A stretch of DNA of 64,000 bases from Bog-159 sp035308525 (GTDB lineage: Bacteria; Acidobacteriota; Terriglobia; Bryobacterales; Bryobacteraceae), in contig DATGGM010000039.1 in assembly GCA_035308525.1 (NCBI GenBank), forward strand, positions 1 through 64,000. Reading direction: 5' to 3'. This document shows positions 24,422 through 34,439 of this stretch, piece after piece (the stretch's first letter is position 1; each line of letters opens with the position of its first letter). The notes under the pieces were generated by a model. It saw only the letters and a program-made list of their open reading frames with translations, ran no database searches and was not told the DNA's origin. The translations under genes were made by a program, and so were the position numbers.

Positions 24422-27420
24422 CGCAGAATCCCCTTGCTATCGAGATACGCTTCGCAGCGCGTCATGTATCCGGCATCGTTGCCGTGCCCGTCAAATTGCA
24501 GCACCAGGAGAGGCGCTCCGGCGGCCTCCCGGGCGAAGTGCTTGATGTACGAATCCGGGCCGCACTTGAAGTTCGTCAGGTAAATCATGTGCAAATTGGC
24601 GCGCGATGCAGCCACATGGGCGGCTTGCAGAATCTTGCGTCCCGAAGCCCAGTACATATTTTCATGCAGGCCGGCCATGGGTTCCCGGCCGGTAACCAGG
24701 AAATCCAGCGGAATCACATTGGCGCCGTAGCGGTGGCGGAGTTTGTGGGGTATGTCGCAGTTGATGCCGCGGTCATAGATGTTGTAGCCGCGCCCCGCCA
24801 GCACCAAACCCGGCTCGCCGGTCTCTTCCAGTATGCGAAGGGCACGCCGGCCCAACTCCAGCAAGCGATCCTGGAACTGGTTCTGCGCGCCATAAGCGGC
24901 GTCCACGGCGCGATCGCTGGCGCGGCGGGCCACCCCCAGCGGCTGCATGCATTCGGCCAGCGCGCGCTTGATCTGCGCCGGCCCCAATTGAAAATGCAGG
25001 GTAGGAATCAGGAATTTTACGGCGCAGTCCGCCAGCCCGGGCGCCACGCGCAGAACGTACGGCAGCGTCTGGTTCCAGGGGCAGTAATGCGCGGGGCAAT
25101 CGCTGGTATCGGCCTCCGAATCGGCGATATTGGGAACCAGGATGTAATCGACTCCCATGCCGGCCAGGGCGTGCACGTGGCCATGGGCCACCTGCACCGG
25201 GTAACAGGGCTGCGCGACTGCCATTTCCACGCCGGCGGCCGCGATCCGCGGATCGGTGGCGGGCGATAGCACCGTGGCCATCCCCAATTCCGCGAAATAG
25301 CGTTGCCAGAAAGGATAGCGGTCTAACGTCGACATGGCGCGCGGGATGCCCACCCGCAATCGGCCGGATGGCGCGGGCACGGATAGATCTTCGATGATCT
25401 TCTCGCGGCAGGCCAGCAGATTTTCGATCACCGGCTGGCGGCCCGTTGTGGAGGGCTTGCGGAATTTGTCGGAACACTTATCGCCCCAATAACTCTTCTG
25501 CCCTTCGATGGTGAATTCCTTGATGTCGCACAGATTGGAGCAGGCGCGGCAGATGAAATCGCGGGAGGACAAATGCAGGCGGTCGAGATGATAGCCGCGG
25601 AAACGACTGTGCGCACCAGTGGCCGCGTGCCACTGCCGGGCGATGAGCGCCATGCCGATGGCGCCCATCACACCGTTATAGGGCGGCACCGTGATGCGCT
25701 TACCGAGCAGCCCGGAGAAGGCCGCGGCTACGGCGTCGTTGTAAGCCGTGCCGCCCTGAAAGTAAATGACGTCGCCGATGTGCCGCCCGCGCACGACCCG
25801 GTTCAGATAATTCAACGCGATCGAATATGCCAGGCCGGCTACGATGTTGGGCAGGGCTTCGCCTCTGTGCAGCCAACCGGTAACATCGCGCTCCATGAAG
25901 ACGGTGCAACGCTCGCCCAGACGCGTAGGCGATGGCGCGGATAGGGCCAGACGGGCGAACTCGCCCTTGATGCCGATGCCCAGTTTATCGGCCTGTTCTT
26001 CCAGGAACGATCCGGTCCCGGCGGCGCATGCTTCGTTCATGGCGAAGTCCACGACGATGCCGTTCTCGATAGAGATGAACTTGGAATCCTGGCCCCCAAT
26101 CTCGAAGATGGTATCCACCGGCTGGCCGCCCATCGTATGGCTGACATGGTTTGCGCCGGTTTTGTGCGCGGTGATTTCGTCGTTTACCACATCGGCGCCC
26201 GCGAACTCGGCGATCAGTTCGCGGCCCGATCCCGTAGTGCCCACGCCGCGGATATCGAGGCGCTTGCCCCACAAGCTTTCCAGCTCGTTCAATCCCTGCT
26301 GCACGGCTTCGATCGGACGGCCCGCGGTGCGCAGGTAGATATCGTGGACCACCGCTCCGGTATCGTCGATCGCCACTAGGTTGGTGGAGACGGAGCCCAC
26401 GTCGATGCCCAGGTATGCGGGGATGGCTTCGCCGTTCGGCGGCGCCAGGTAGGTTCCCACGTGGTGGCGCAACAGCACCACGTTGGCCATGGATAGGGGC
26501 GTGGTGTCGTCGAGGCGCTCCTCGCCTTCGTGTTGATTGAGCCTATGGATATCGCGCATGGAGCGCTTACGCGGCTCCTCGGCTTCCAGCAGGGCCGCGC
26601 CGATGGCGCCGCACCAGGCGTAGTATTCGGGCACGAACAACTGGCTGTGGTCGAGCGCGAAGGCTTCCCGCAGGGCGGCCGTGACGCCGGCGTTTTGGGA
26701 TACGGCGCCCAGCAGCGCCACCGGCGCTTCCACCGGCCGGCCTTTCACCACGCTGCACTTGAAGTTACGCGCCACAGCATCACATAGCCCGCGCAGGATC
26801 TCGGCGGGCGCATAGCCTTTTTGTTGCGCGTGAATCATGTCGCTTTTGGCGAATACCGAGCAGCGCCCCGCGACGCGGGCCGCGCAACCCGCATGCGCCA
26901 CCAGCTCGCCGACCTCTTCCACCCTGTGCCGCATGCGCAGCGCCTGCTGGTCCAGAAACGATCCGGTGCCCGCCGCGCACTCGCCGCTGCGGTCGTAATC
27001 GAGGATCGTCTGTTTTTCCAGGCGTATGTACCTGGAGCTTTCACCGCCGATTTCGAAAATGGTATGCGCCTCGGGATGATATTGCGCAATCATACGCGCG
27101 ATGGCTTTGAATTCGTTCTCGAAGTAGAGGCCCAGGATCTTGGCGATGGCGCGGCTGCCCGAGCCCGTTACGCGAATACCCTCCACGCGATGTTCGGGCA
27201 CCACATCGTAAAACTCGTGCAGCAGATCGTAAGCGGACTGGATGGGACTGCCGGAGATACGGCGGTACTCCGACAGCAGCAGGGGCATTGACCCGGCGGC
27301 CATGCGGAAGGGCCGGCCGGAGGCACAGAGCGGATCTAAAATGGCGCGGTCTGCCGGCTGGCCGATGGCGGCCAGTTTCAGGCTGATGGCGCCGATATCC
27401 AGACCGATGTTTATGCCCAT
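24367..27420 (-). CDS. BadF/BcrA-type ATPase: double acyl-CoA dehydratase activase
   Basis: The 1017-residue protein has two tandem ASKHA ATPase domains. The first starts MGINIGLDIGAISLKLAAIG and has GECAAGTGSF; the second starts YLGIDVGSVSTNLVAIDDTG and has NEACAAGTGSF. The Cys in each AAGTG motif would hold the shared [4Fe-4S] cluster of HgdC-like activators. A Cys-rich segment (FICRACSNLCDIKEF) and a DUF2229 region (RVGIPRAMSTLDRYPFWQRY) follow. Such activators drive ATP-dependent low-potential electron transfer. I chose the Met preceded by AGAGG; an ATG 15 bases earlier is possible. The physiological substrate is unknown. Confidence 0.87.
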   Translation of the reverse strand: MGINIGLDIGAISLKLAAIGQPADRAILDPLCASGRPFRMAAGSMPLLLSEYRRISGSPIQSAYDLLHEFYDVVPEHRVEGIRVTGSGSRAIAKILGLYFENEFKAIARMIAQYHPEAHTIFEIGGESSRYIRLEKQTILDYDRSGECAAGTGSFLDQQALRMRHRVEEVGELVAHAGCAARVAGRCSVFAKSDMIHAQQKGYAPAEILRGLCDAVARNFKCSVVKGRPVEAPVALLGAVSQNAGVTAALREAFALDHSQLFVPEYYAWCGAIGAALLEAEEPRKRSMRDIHRLNQHEGEERLDDTTPLSMANVVLLRHHVGTYLAPPNGEAIPAYLGIDVGSVSTNLVAIDDTGAVVHDIYLRTAGRPIEAVQQGLNELESLWGKRLDIRGVGTTGSGRELIAEFAGADVVNDEITAHKTGANHVSHTMGGQPVDTIFEIGGQDSKFISIENGIVVDFAMNEACAAGTGSFLEEQADKLGIGIKGEFARLALSAPSPTRLGERCTVFMERDVTGWLHRGEALPNIVAGLAYSIALNYLNRVVRGRHIGDVIYFQGGTAYNDAVAAAFSGLLGKRITVPPYNGVMGAIGMALIARQWHAATGAHSRFRGYHLDRLHLSSRDFICRACSNLCDIKEFTIEGQKSYWGDKCSDKFRKPSTTGRQPVIENLLACREKIIEDLSVPAPSGRLRVGIPRAMSTLDRYPFWQRYFAELGMATVLSPATDPRIAAAGVEMAVAQPCYPVQVAHGHVHALAGMGVDYILVPNIADSEADTSDCPAHYCPWNQTLPYVLRVAPGLADCAVKFLIPTLHFQLGPAQIKRALAECMQPLGVARRASDRAVDAAYGAQNQFQDRLLELGRRALRILEETGEPGLVLAGRGYNIYDRGINCDIPHKLRHRYGANVIPLDFLVTGREPMAGLHENMYWASGRKILQAAHVAASRANLHMIYLTNFKCGPDSYIKHFAREAAGAPLLVLQFDGHGNDAGYMTRCEAYLDSKGILRCYKPAPAQSKELTATVH

Positions 27421-27589
27421 GGCTGTGCCTCTCATAGTACATGTATCTCCCGGATGAATAAAGGCTATCAGACCTAAAGACTCCTATATCGGATTAAATG
27501 GCGCCAAATCGGCGGCCAAATGGGTCAGCCGCACACCGATCGCCGGGAAGCCCGCAGCTGCACTATGATGAGAACGGCAAGGCCGTACT

Positions 27590-28477
27590 ATGTCACCAAT
27601 CACCAGACCGCCGCTCCGTCTGATGACATTCCTGGTGCTGGCCGCGGGCAGCCTGCCGGGCGCCGACCCGACGTTCCTGCGGCGGTCGCTTGCAGGCACT
27701 GCACCACAACCGGACGATCTCACGGCCCGCGCGGCGGGCGTCTCCTACCAGCCGCTATTTGGCGCGGGCGACGCTCAGGGGAGTCAGTTGAAAAGCATTG
27801 CCCGCTACGGCCTGTTCACGGCCGTCCACGGAGGATCGAGCGCGATCGTCAGTTATGCGGCCGAGGAGCAGATCTATTTCGTGCTGGCGGGCCAGGGAGC
27901 TTTGGTCTACGGCAGCCAGCAGGCGGCCATTCGCCGGAACGACTTCGCCTATCTTCCGCCGGGCGTCAAACACGGCATTACTAATTCATCCGGCGATCCG
28001 CTGCGCGTGTTAGTGATGGGTTTCCGCATTCCACGGGGAGTGACCGTTGCGCCAACACCGCGCCTGATGCTGGCGAATGCGGACGACGTGGACCTGCAAA
28101 CACTGTCAGGGCATGGGCCGGATTGCCGGTTTAAACTGCTGATGGGAACCACCGCGAGCCGCCGGGACAAACTCGCGGCCGCCAGCCAGATGGTGAGTCT
28201 GTTCCTTATGGATTTCGCACCGGGAGGAACGAATATTCCGCATCACCATGAGATGGAAGAGGAAGTTTATTACGTGCTGCGAGGTAAGGGTGAGATGGTG
28301 GCCGGCGGCGGCGCGGACGGTAACGAGGGCCGGTACCCGGCCAGCCAGGGCGAAGCTTATTTCATCCGGCTGAACGCCACCGTAGGCTTCTACAGCGGAG
28401 CGAAACAAGGCGAGGAGCACGATCAGGTGCTGGCCGTACGATCACGGTTCCCATTTCCGCCGGAGGCCGGCCAGTGA
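27590..28477 (+). CDS. Exported bicupin protein
   Basis: The 295-residue protein has a signal peptide (LRLMTFLVLAAGSLPGADP) and two cupin barrels. The second contains IPHHHEMEEEVYYVLRGKGE, a full metal-binding HxH/E motif. The first (EEQIYFVLAGQGALVYGSQQ) has lost most ligands. Bicupins include oxalate decarboxylases and dioxygenases, but the sequence does not fix a substrate. It is divergent from the activase gene with a 169-base gap and stands alone. Confidence 0.75.
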   Translation: MSPITRPPLRLMTFLVLAAGSLPGADPTFLRRSLAGTAPQPDDLTARAAGVSYQPLFGAGDAQGSQLKSIARYGLFTAVHGGSSAIVSYAAEEQIYFVLAGQGALVYGSQQAAIRRNDFAYLPPGVKHGITNSSGDPLRVLVMGFRIPRGVTVAPTPRLMLANADDVDLQTLSGHGPDCRFKLLMGTTASRRDKLAAASQMVSLFLMDFAPGGTNIPHHHEMEEEVYYVLRGKGEMVAGGGADGNEGRYPASQGEAYFIRLNATVGFYSGAKQGEEHDQVLAVRSRFPFPPEAGQ

Positions 28478-28550
28478 GGGTGTATCACGGCGAACGCATC
28501 CGCCCCGTTTCTGTTTCCCCCGCCGGCTCGATAGCTACCCTACGACAGAG

Positions 28551-28790
28551 CAAAAAAAAGCCCGCGCGGCCTAAGCCAGGCGGGCTGCAAGGAAGTTAGA
28601 GACGCCACGCTCGGAACGATCACCAAATTCTCGTATTAACCAAGGAGAATACTCATCCAGATTAACCGGCGTAAATGCGAAGGGCAACGTTCTCTTTCGA
28701 TAGCCTTCGCTGCACTTGGAAGTGCCACGCGGCCGCCAGGAGGTTCTGCCTCCTTGAGTATCGAGAAACATCCTTCGCAACGTTGGATGT
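28551..28790 (-). ncRNA. Candidate structured small RNA ending in a terminator
   Basis: The gap between the bicupin and the amidohydrolase contains a chain of perfect small stems: AGGAGG/CCTCCT (28738-28743, 28749-28754), TGCACT/AGTGCA-type stem (28711-28725), GCGAAGG/CCTTCGC (28677-28683, 28704-28710), ATTCTC/GAGAAT (28627-28632, 28645-28650) and a minus-strand terminator at 28552-28586. A minus-strand frame through it has no ribosome site and overlaps the next gene. An AT-rich TATATA at 28795-28800 could be a -10 box, but no -35 is evident. No known RNA class was recognised. Confidence 0.4.
28552..28586 (-). terminator. Rho-independent terminator
   Basis: On the minus strand AGCCCGC (28586-28580) pairs with GCGGGCT (28565-28559) around a 14-base loop and runs into eight T residues (28559-28552). 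This is a textbook intrinsic terminator. No protein gene on the minus strand lies just upstream, which points to a non-coding transcript. Confidence 0.8.
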
Positions 28791-28811
28791 AGGATATATA
28801 GTGCTCCCACG

Positions 28812-30599
28812 ATGCCTGCGCACCGCAAACTGGCTGCGGCCAGCGCCCTGCTCGCCGCCCTGAGACTAGCTCAAATCCTTCCCGCGCAAAACGTCACCGA
28901 CCTGATCCTGCTTCACGGCCACATCCTCACCGTGGATGCCCGGGACTCGGTAGCCCAGGCTCTCGCTATCCGTCACGGCATTATTGTAAAAGTCGGCACC
29001 GACGCCGAAGTTCTGGAATTCGAACGCAACGCTCCCGGCGCCCGCATCATCGACCTTCACGGTCACACCGCCACTCCCGGCCTCATCGACACACATGCCC
29101 ACATCGGAGACGGAGGCGTCGAGGAACTCTTCGGCGTCAAGCTCTCAGATGCCGCTTCGGTATCTGAAATCGTCACCCGCGTAAAAGCCAAGATCGCGCT
29201 CGTCAAGCCTGGCGATTGGGTCACAGGCGCCGGCTGGGACGAGGGCAAACTCGCCGAACGGCGTTACGTCACCGCGGCCGATCTCGACGCCGTCGCGCCT
29301 GCCAATCCAGTCTGGCTGATACATACCACCGGCCATTACGGGGTCGCCAACTCGCTGGCTCTCAAGCTGGCACACATTACGGACGCCACACCCGACCCCG
29401 TAGCAGGGACCATCGACCGGGACCCCCATGGCCACCCGACAGGCATCCTGAAAGAAGACACGGCCATGGCGCCGGTCATCAGCCTGATTCCGCCTACCAC
29501 CCCCGAACAGATGCGCCAGGGCATTCTGCACATCCAACAGGTGCTGCATAGCGAAGGCATGACCGCCGTCAAAGATCCGGATATCCACCAGATCCACTGG
29601 GATGCCTACAAATCCCTCCTCGATCAGGGCCAGCTCAAGGAGCGCATCTGCGTCCTTTGGCACGCCGGTTCGACGTTGGAGTCGGCGCGGAAAGCGCTAG
29701 CCGAAATCAACTCCGTTCCCCGCCTGCCAACCAGTCTCGGCGGCGACCGCCTGCTCTCCTGCGGCGCCAAGATCTTCATGGACGGCTCCGGTGGCGCCCG
29801 GACCGGCTGGGTCTACGACGACTGGCTGCGTAACGCCAAAGATCCAGACGTCACCCGTGCGGGCACAGGTAATCGCGGCTACCCGCAAACCGATCCCTCT
29901 GTATATCAAGAGATGGTGCGCCTGTTCCACCAAAACGGCATCCCCGTCGGCACGCATGCCGTCGGCGACCGCGCCATGGACTGGGTCGTCGACACCTACG
30001 CTCTCGTCGAGCGGGAGCAGCCGCACCCCGGCCTGCGGCACAGCATCATCCACGCCAACCTGCCCACGCCACACGCCCTCGACGTGATGGCCAACCTGCA
30101 GAAGAAATACGATGCCGGCTACCCGGAAATGCAGCCCGAATTCCTCTGGTGGATCGGAGATATCTACGCAGGCAACTACGGTCCCAAACGCGGCCAGCGC
30201 CTGGAGCCTTTCAAGACGCTGCAATCCCGAGGTATCCTCTGGTCCGGCGGGTCGGACTACTACGTCACCCCGGTTGCTGCGCGCTACGGTCTCTGGGCCG
30301 CAATCGCGCGCCAAACCGCCAAAGGCGCTTACGGCCTACATCCCTTCGGAATGGCGGAAGCCGTGGACATCCACATCGCCCTTCGCAGTTACACCGCCTG
30401 GGGCGCGCGGCAGATGTTCCTGGAGGACAAAATCGGCACCCTCGAGGTGGGCAAGAAAGGCGACATGGCCATCTGGGACCGCGACCTCTACGCCATCCCT
30501 ACCGGCCAAATCAAAGACCTGAAATGCCTGATGACGCTGCTCGACGGCGAAGTGGTCTACACGCTGCCCGACTCTCCTCTGACAATTACAGTCCGGTAA
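28812..30599 (+). CDS. Exported metal-dependent amidohydrolase (YtcJ-like)
   Basis: The 595-residue protein has a signal peptide ending near LPAQN and the amidohydrolase-3 layout: the HAH metal site in TPGLIDTHAHIGDGG, SIIHANLPTPHALDVM, and the C-terminal LEVGKKGDMAIWDRDLYAIP. Members hydrolyse varied N-acyl and cyclic amides; the substrate is not predictable. There is no ribosome site; a TATATA box ends 11 bases before the ATG, so the leader would be only a few bases. Confidence 0.87.
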   Translation: MPAHRKLAAASALLAALRLAQILPAQNVTDLILLHGHILTVDARDSVAQALAIRHGIIVKVGTDAEVLEFERNAPGARIIDLHGHTATPGLIDTHAHIGDGGVEELFGVKLSDAASVSEIVTRVKAKIALVKPGDWVTGAGWDEGKLAERRYVTAADLDAVAPANPVWLIHTTGHYGVANSLALKLAHITDATPDPVAGTIDRDPHGHPTGILKEDTAMAPVISLIPPTTPEQMRQGILHIQQVLHSEGMTAVKDPDIHQIHWDAYKSLLDQGQLKERICVLWHAGSTLESARKALAEINSVPRLPTSLGGDRLLSCGAKIFMDGSGGARTGWVYDDWLRNAKDPDVTRAGTGNRGYPQTDPSVYQEMVRLFHQNGIPVGTHAVGDRAMDWVVDTYALVEREQPHPGLRHSIIHANLPTPHALDVMANLQKKYDAGYPEMQPEFLWWIGDIYAGNYGPKRGQRLEPFKTLQSRGILWSGGSDYYVTPVAARYGLWAAIARQTAKGAYGLHPFGMAEAVDIHIALRSYTAWGARQMFLEDKIGTLEVGKKGDMAIWDRDLYAIPTGQIKDLKCLMTLLDGEVVYTLPDSPLTITVR

Positions 30600-30787
30600 C
30601 CCGATCGTAGTCCGGGGCAAAGGCGCCACGGGCGCTTGTGGGGCGCTATGGCGCCGAGAGGAACCTCAATCCAGGTAGAACCATAGCCGTGCAGAGCGCT
30701 CGCACGACAGACATACGGACAGTGTACGGCGCGATGCTCGGACTACCAAATACTCTGCATTGTCTGTCGGGTATACTCGGCTTGATC

Positions 30788-32719
30788 GTGTCCCGCGCCG
30801 TCACCATCGCCGAGGCCCTCGAACTGGCGGGTGACTTGTACAATAGCGGCCGTTTGCCCGATGCGGCCGCTCTCTGCGCGCGGATTCTATCCACTGAACC
30901 GGCGCACGCGGGCGCGCTCCATTTGTGCGGCCTTATCGCCTACCGCAATGGAAACCGTGAGGCTGCTATGCGCTGGTTCGGCAAAGCTGCCCAGGCCGCA
31001 CCTGATTTCGCGGCAGCCCGCAACGACCTGGGCAATGTGCTGATGGAGGAAGGCCGCACCCCGGAGGCCATCGCGGAGTATCGCCGCGCCGTTCAGATCG
31101 CGCCGGACTTCGCGGAAGCGCACAACAATCTGGGCAATGCTTTGCAGATTGCCGGCTCCCTGGAGGAGAGCGTGTGCTCCTACCGGAAAGCTATCGGCCT
31201 GTCGCCGGGCTACGCAGTGGCGCATCGCAACCTGGGGAGCGCCCTCCGCCATCTGGGGCGGCTCACCGAGGCGGTGACCTGCTTTCAGACCGCGGTCTCG
31301 CTGAACCCGCGGTATGCCGAAGCTATCGCCCAGCTAGTGCAGGAGATGAAATCCTTGTGCGATTGGAGCCGCGTCGAGGAACTCACTCGCCAGTTGATCG
31401 ATCTGGTCGAGTCGCAGTCGGTCTCCGTGAACCCCTTCGTGTTCCTGTCGCTCGAAACGACCGCCCGGCAACAGTGGTTGTGCGCGCAAAAATGGGCCGC
31501 CGAGCACTTGGATACCGGGCGATCCCAGCCGGGGATGGCGCGGAATCAGCCGCACGCGGCCGGCAAGATCACTCTCGGGTACCTGTCGGCGGACTTCCAG
31601 GAACACGCCACGGCGCATCTGACGGCGGAGCTATTCACGCTGCATGACCGGAAACGCTTTCGAGTGATCGGTTATTCCTATGGCGCCAACGACGGAAGCG
31701 CCATGCGTCGGCGTCTGATCGCGGGTTTCGACGATTTCGTGGATCTGGAGAAGGCATCCCACGCTGAGGCGGCCGCGCGGATCGCCGGCGATGGCGTCGA
31801 TATCCTGGTGGACCTGAAAGGCTACACGAGCAACGCGCGGCCGGGAATCCTGGCGCTGCGGCCCGCGCCCATCCAGGCGAGCTATCTTGGCTATCCGGGA
31901 ACCACGGGAAGCCCCGCGGTGGACTACATCATCGCGGATCGGTTTGTCATTCCCGAGGACCAGCAACCGTTCTTTTCTGAAAAGGTGGTATATCTGCCGG
32001 ATTGCTACCAGGTGAACGATTCCACACGCCGGATTGCGGACCGCGTGAGCAGCCGCGCGGAATGTGGATTGCCGGAAACCGGATTCGTGTTTTGCTGCTT
32101 CAACGCCTCCTATAAGCTGACCCCGGCCATATTTCAGATCTGGATGCGGCTGCTGGATGATGTTCCCGGCAGCGTGCTGTGGCTCCTTGCCTCGAATGAT
32201 GAAATGGTGCGAAACCTGCAAAGAGAGGCGCAGGCACGGCTGGCCGGCGGCGCGCAGCGATTGGTGTTCGCGCCGTCCTTGCCCAACCCGGAACATCTGG
32301 CCCGGCTACGGATGGCGGATGTCTTTCTGGACACCTTGCCTTACAACGCCCACACTCTGGCGAGTGATGCGCTCTGGGCGGGTTGCCCGGCGATCACATG
32401 CGCGGGGGAGACGTTCGCGTCCCGCGTGGCGGGAAGCCTCTTGCACGCGGTGGGGCTGCCGGAACTGGTAACGCACAGCCTGTCGGATTATGCGACGTTG
32501 GCGGCGCAGTTGGCGCACGAACCCGCCCGGCTGGCGGCCATTCGAGAAAGGCTTCAAACGAACCGGTTATCGGCGCCGTTGTTTGACTGCCGCAGGTGCA
32601 CGCGTCATCTGGAAGCTGCCTTCGCGCAGATGTGGCGTGACAAGTTTAAGACGGCGGCAGGTTTGGGCGATGAGTTCGGAATTTCGCGCACGGCACGGGA
32701 ACGGCGGCCATACGCCTGA
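30788..32719 (+). CDS. TPR protein with O-GlcNAc-transferase-like (GT41) domain
   Basis: The 643-residue form has about five TPR repeats (residues 1-180: ALHLCGLIAYRNGNREAAMR, FAEAHNNLGNALQIAGSLEE) and a GT41 catalytic domain. GYLSADFQEHATAHLTAELF matches the catalytic-His segment of human OGT, FNASYKLTPAIFQIWMRLL the UDP-binding Lys segment, and VFLDTLPYNAHTLASDALWA the nucleotide loop. Such bacterial SPINDLY-like enzymes glycosylate proteins. The GTG at 30788 is chosen because TATACT ends 10 bases before it; earlier in-frame starts at 30638 and 30734 lack ribosome sites. Confidence 0.87.
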   Translation: MSRAVTIAEALELAGDLYNSGRLPDAAALCARILSTEPAHAGALHLCGLIAYRNGNREAAMRWFGKAAQAAPDFAAARNDLGNVLMEEGRTPEAIAEYRRAVQIAPDFAEAHNNLGNALQIAGSLEESVCSYRKAIGLSPGYAVAHRNLGSALRHLGRLTEAVTCFQTAVSLNPRYAEAIAQLVQEMKSLCDWSRVEELTRQLIDLVESQSVSVNPFVFLSLETTARQQWLCAQKWAAEHLDTGRSQPGMARNQPHAAGKITLGYLSADFQEHATAHLTAELFTLHDRKRFRVIGYSYGANDGSAMRRRLIAGFDDFVDLEKASHAEAAARIAGDGVDILVDLKGYTSNARPGILALRPAPIQASYLGYPGTTGSPAVDYIIADRFVIPEDQQPFFSEKVVYLPDCYQVNDSTRRIADRVSSRAECGLPETGFVFCCFNASYKLTPAIFQIWMRLLDDVPGSVLWLLASNDEMVRNLQREAQARLAGGAQRLVFAPSLPNPEHLARLRMADVFLDTLPYNAHTLASDALWAGCPAITCAGETFASRVAGSLLHAVGLPELVTHSLSDYATLAAQLAHEPARLAAIRERLQTNRLSAPLFDCRRCTRHLEAAFAQMWRDKFKTAAGLGDEFGISRTARERRPYA

Positions 32720-32769
32720 TTATAAATTAGCCGGGTCGCGCGCCCGGCAGGCGCGTGGCTCCGGTGGCG

Positions 32770-34278
32770 CTACTTCGCTTCGATGAGTTCGCGGAGCGCG
32801 GACTGCGACGGCACTTCCGGCGGCTTGGAGAACTCCAATGCGTCGTTCTCCACCGGGCTCCATTTCAGGCTGATGGTGTCGCGAATGTAGTTCTGATAAA
32901 CGCGCCACGGCGACTTGGCGCCCTGCTTCGGCCAACTCGCCAGCGCGCGCTCGATGTAACCCGGCGTGAACTTCTCCACGAACGGGGCTACGGCGGTCTC
33001 GCCGCGGTTTCGGGGCGTGGCCTGGCGCATGCCTTTCCGGTCCATGGTATTCAACAGCCGGCACACATAGCCGCAGATCAAGTCGGCTTTGAGCGTCCAC
33101 GAGGCGTTCGTGTAGCCGAACACGGAGGCCAGGTTCGGCACGCCGGAGACCATCACGCCCTTGTAAGCCAGAGTCTGGCTCAGATCCACATTGCGCCCAT
33201 CGACAGTCAGTTCGGCCCCGCCGCAAGCTTCGAGCACCAACCCGGTGGCCGTTACCACGATGTCGGCCTCCAATTCCCGGCCGGATTGCAGGCGGATGCC
33301 CTTTTCGGTGAAGGTAGCGATGTGATCCGTGACGACACTGGCGCGGCCCGCCTTGATAGCCTTGAACATATCCGAATCAGGCACCAGGCAGAGCCGCTGC
33401 GTCCACGGATTGTAGCGCGGGCTGAAGTGGGTGGCCACGTCGTACTCGGGACCCAATTCGCTTTGTACCTGTTTGAGGATGCCGTTTTTCACATAATTCG
33501 GGAAGTGCTGCGCCAACTGGTAGACGTAGATCATGAGGGCCACGTTCTTCCATCGGCTCAGCCTGTAGGCCCACATCGCGGGCAGCACCCGGCGCAGCGC
33601 ATTAGCGATCTTATCCTGCTCGGGCATGGAAACTATATAGGTGGGCGAGCGCTGCAGCATCGTGACGTGGCCGGCGGTCTTGGCCATGGCCGGCAGGAGG
33701 GTCACGGCGGTGGCGCCGCTGCCGATGATGACCACGCGCTTGCCGGCATAGTCGAGGTTCTCGGGCCAGGCTTGCGGATGCACCACACGGCCCTGGAAAC
33801 GGCCGATATCCGGAAACTCCGGCATGTAGCCCGCGGAATAGCGGTAATAGCCCGCACAGGAAAACAGGAAGTTGCAGGTGAGGGTGACCGGTTCCTCGCG
33901 CCCGTCGGACGCGGTGCGCTCAGCCTCGACTGTCCATTTCGCCTCCGTCGAAGACCACGCCGCGCGCCGAATCCGGTGGCGGAAGCGGATGTGGCGGTCG
34001 ATGCCTTCGTCGCGCGCGGTGGCCGTGATGTAATCGCGGATGTCGTCTCCCGGGGAAATGGCCTTCGGACTGGTCCAGGGGCGGAACGAATAGCCCATGG
34101 TGAGCATGTCCGAATCCGAACGGATGCCGGGATAGCGGAACAGGTCCCAAGTGCCGCCAATCCGCTCGCGTTGCTCGAGGATGATGTAGCTCTTGCGCGG
34201 GCAAAGTTTCTGCAGGTGATGGGCGGCGTCGATGCCGGACAAGCCCGCACCCATGATCAGTACGTCGAAGTGTTCCAT
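32770..34278 (-). CDS. Baeyer-Villiger-type flavin monooxygenase
   Basis: The 502-residue protein starts MEHFDVLIMGAGLSGIDAAH with the FAD-binding GxGxxG, and carries the Baeyer-Villiger fingerprint FQGRVVHPQAWP (F-x-G-x3-H-x3-W-P), followed by the NADPH-binding VVIIGSGATAVTLLP. Enzymes of this class insert oxygen next to ketones or hydroxylate heteroatoms using NADPH and O2. It faces adhE divergently across a 161-base gap. An in-frame start six codons earlier lacks support. Confidence 0.9.
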   Translation of the reverse strand: MEHFDVLIMGAGLSGIDAAHHLQKLCPRKSYIILEQRERIGGTWDLFRYPGIRSDSDMLTMGYSFRPWTSPKAISPGDDIRDYITATARDEGIDRHIRFRHRIRRAAWSSTEAKWTVEAERTASDGREEPVTLTCNFLFSCAGYYRYSAGYMPEFPDIGRFQGRVVHPQAWPENLDYAGKRVVIIGSGATAVTLLPAMAKTAGHVTMLQRSPTYIVSMPEQDKIANALRRVLPAMWAYRLSRWKNVALMIYVYQLAQHFPNYVKNGILKQVQSELGPEYDVATHFSPRYNPWTQRLCLVPDSDMFKAIKAGRASVVTDHIATFTEKGIRLQSGRELEADIVVTATGLVLEACGGAELTVDGRNVDLSQTLAYKGVMVSGVPNLASVFGYTNASWTLKADLICGYVCRLLNTMDRKGMRQATPRNRGETAVAPFVEKFTPGYIERALASWPKQGAKSPWRVYQNYIRDTISLKWSPVENDALEFSKPPEVPSQSALRELIEAK

Positions 34279-34365
34279 CGCTATAGGCCACCCCAAAAAT
34301 CGCGGCGTTACGACGAAGATACCACGCCGGGCAGGGCAACCATGCGGGCGCGGGGAGCCGGTCCA

Positions 34366-34394
34366 TTAAAAAGGTTATTTACAGATGCTATAAT
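34366..34394 (+). promoter_or_regulatory. Sigma-70-type promoter of adhE
   Basis: TTAAAA (34366-34371) and a perfect TATAAT (34389-34394) are spaced by 17 bases in an AT-rich patch that contrasts with the GC-rich surroundings. The leader to the ATG at 34440 is about 40 bases and contains AAGGAGG. Confidence 0.65.
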
Positions 34395-34439
34395 CCTATT
34401 TTATTTATAACCGCGCGCCGCGATCTCAAGGAGGAAAAC

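Noticed and set aside
28571..28828. 85-codon minus-strand frame in the structured gap
   Set aside because: It starts inside the divergent amidohydrolase gene, lacks a ribosome site, and its stop lies inside the terminator stem.
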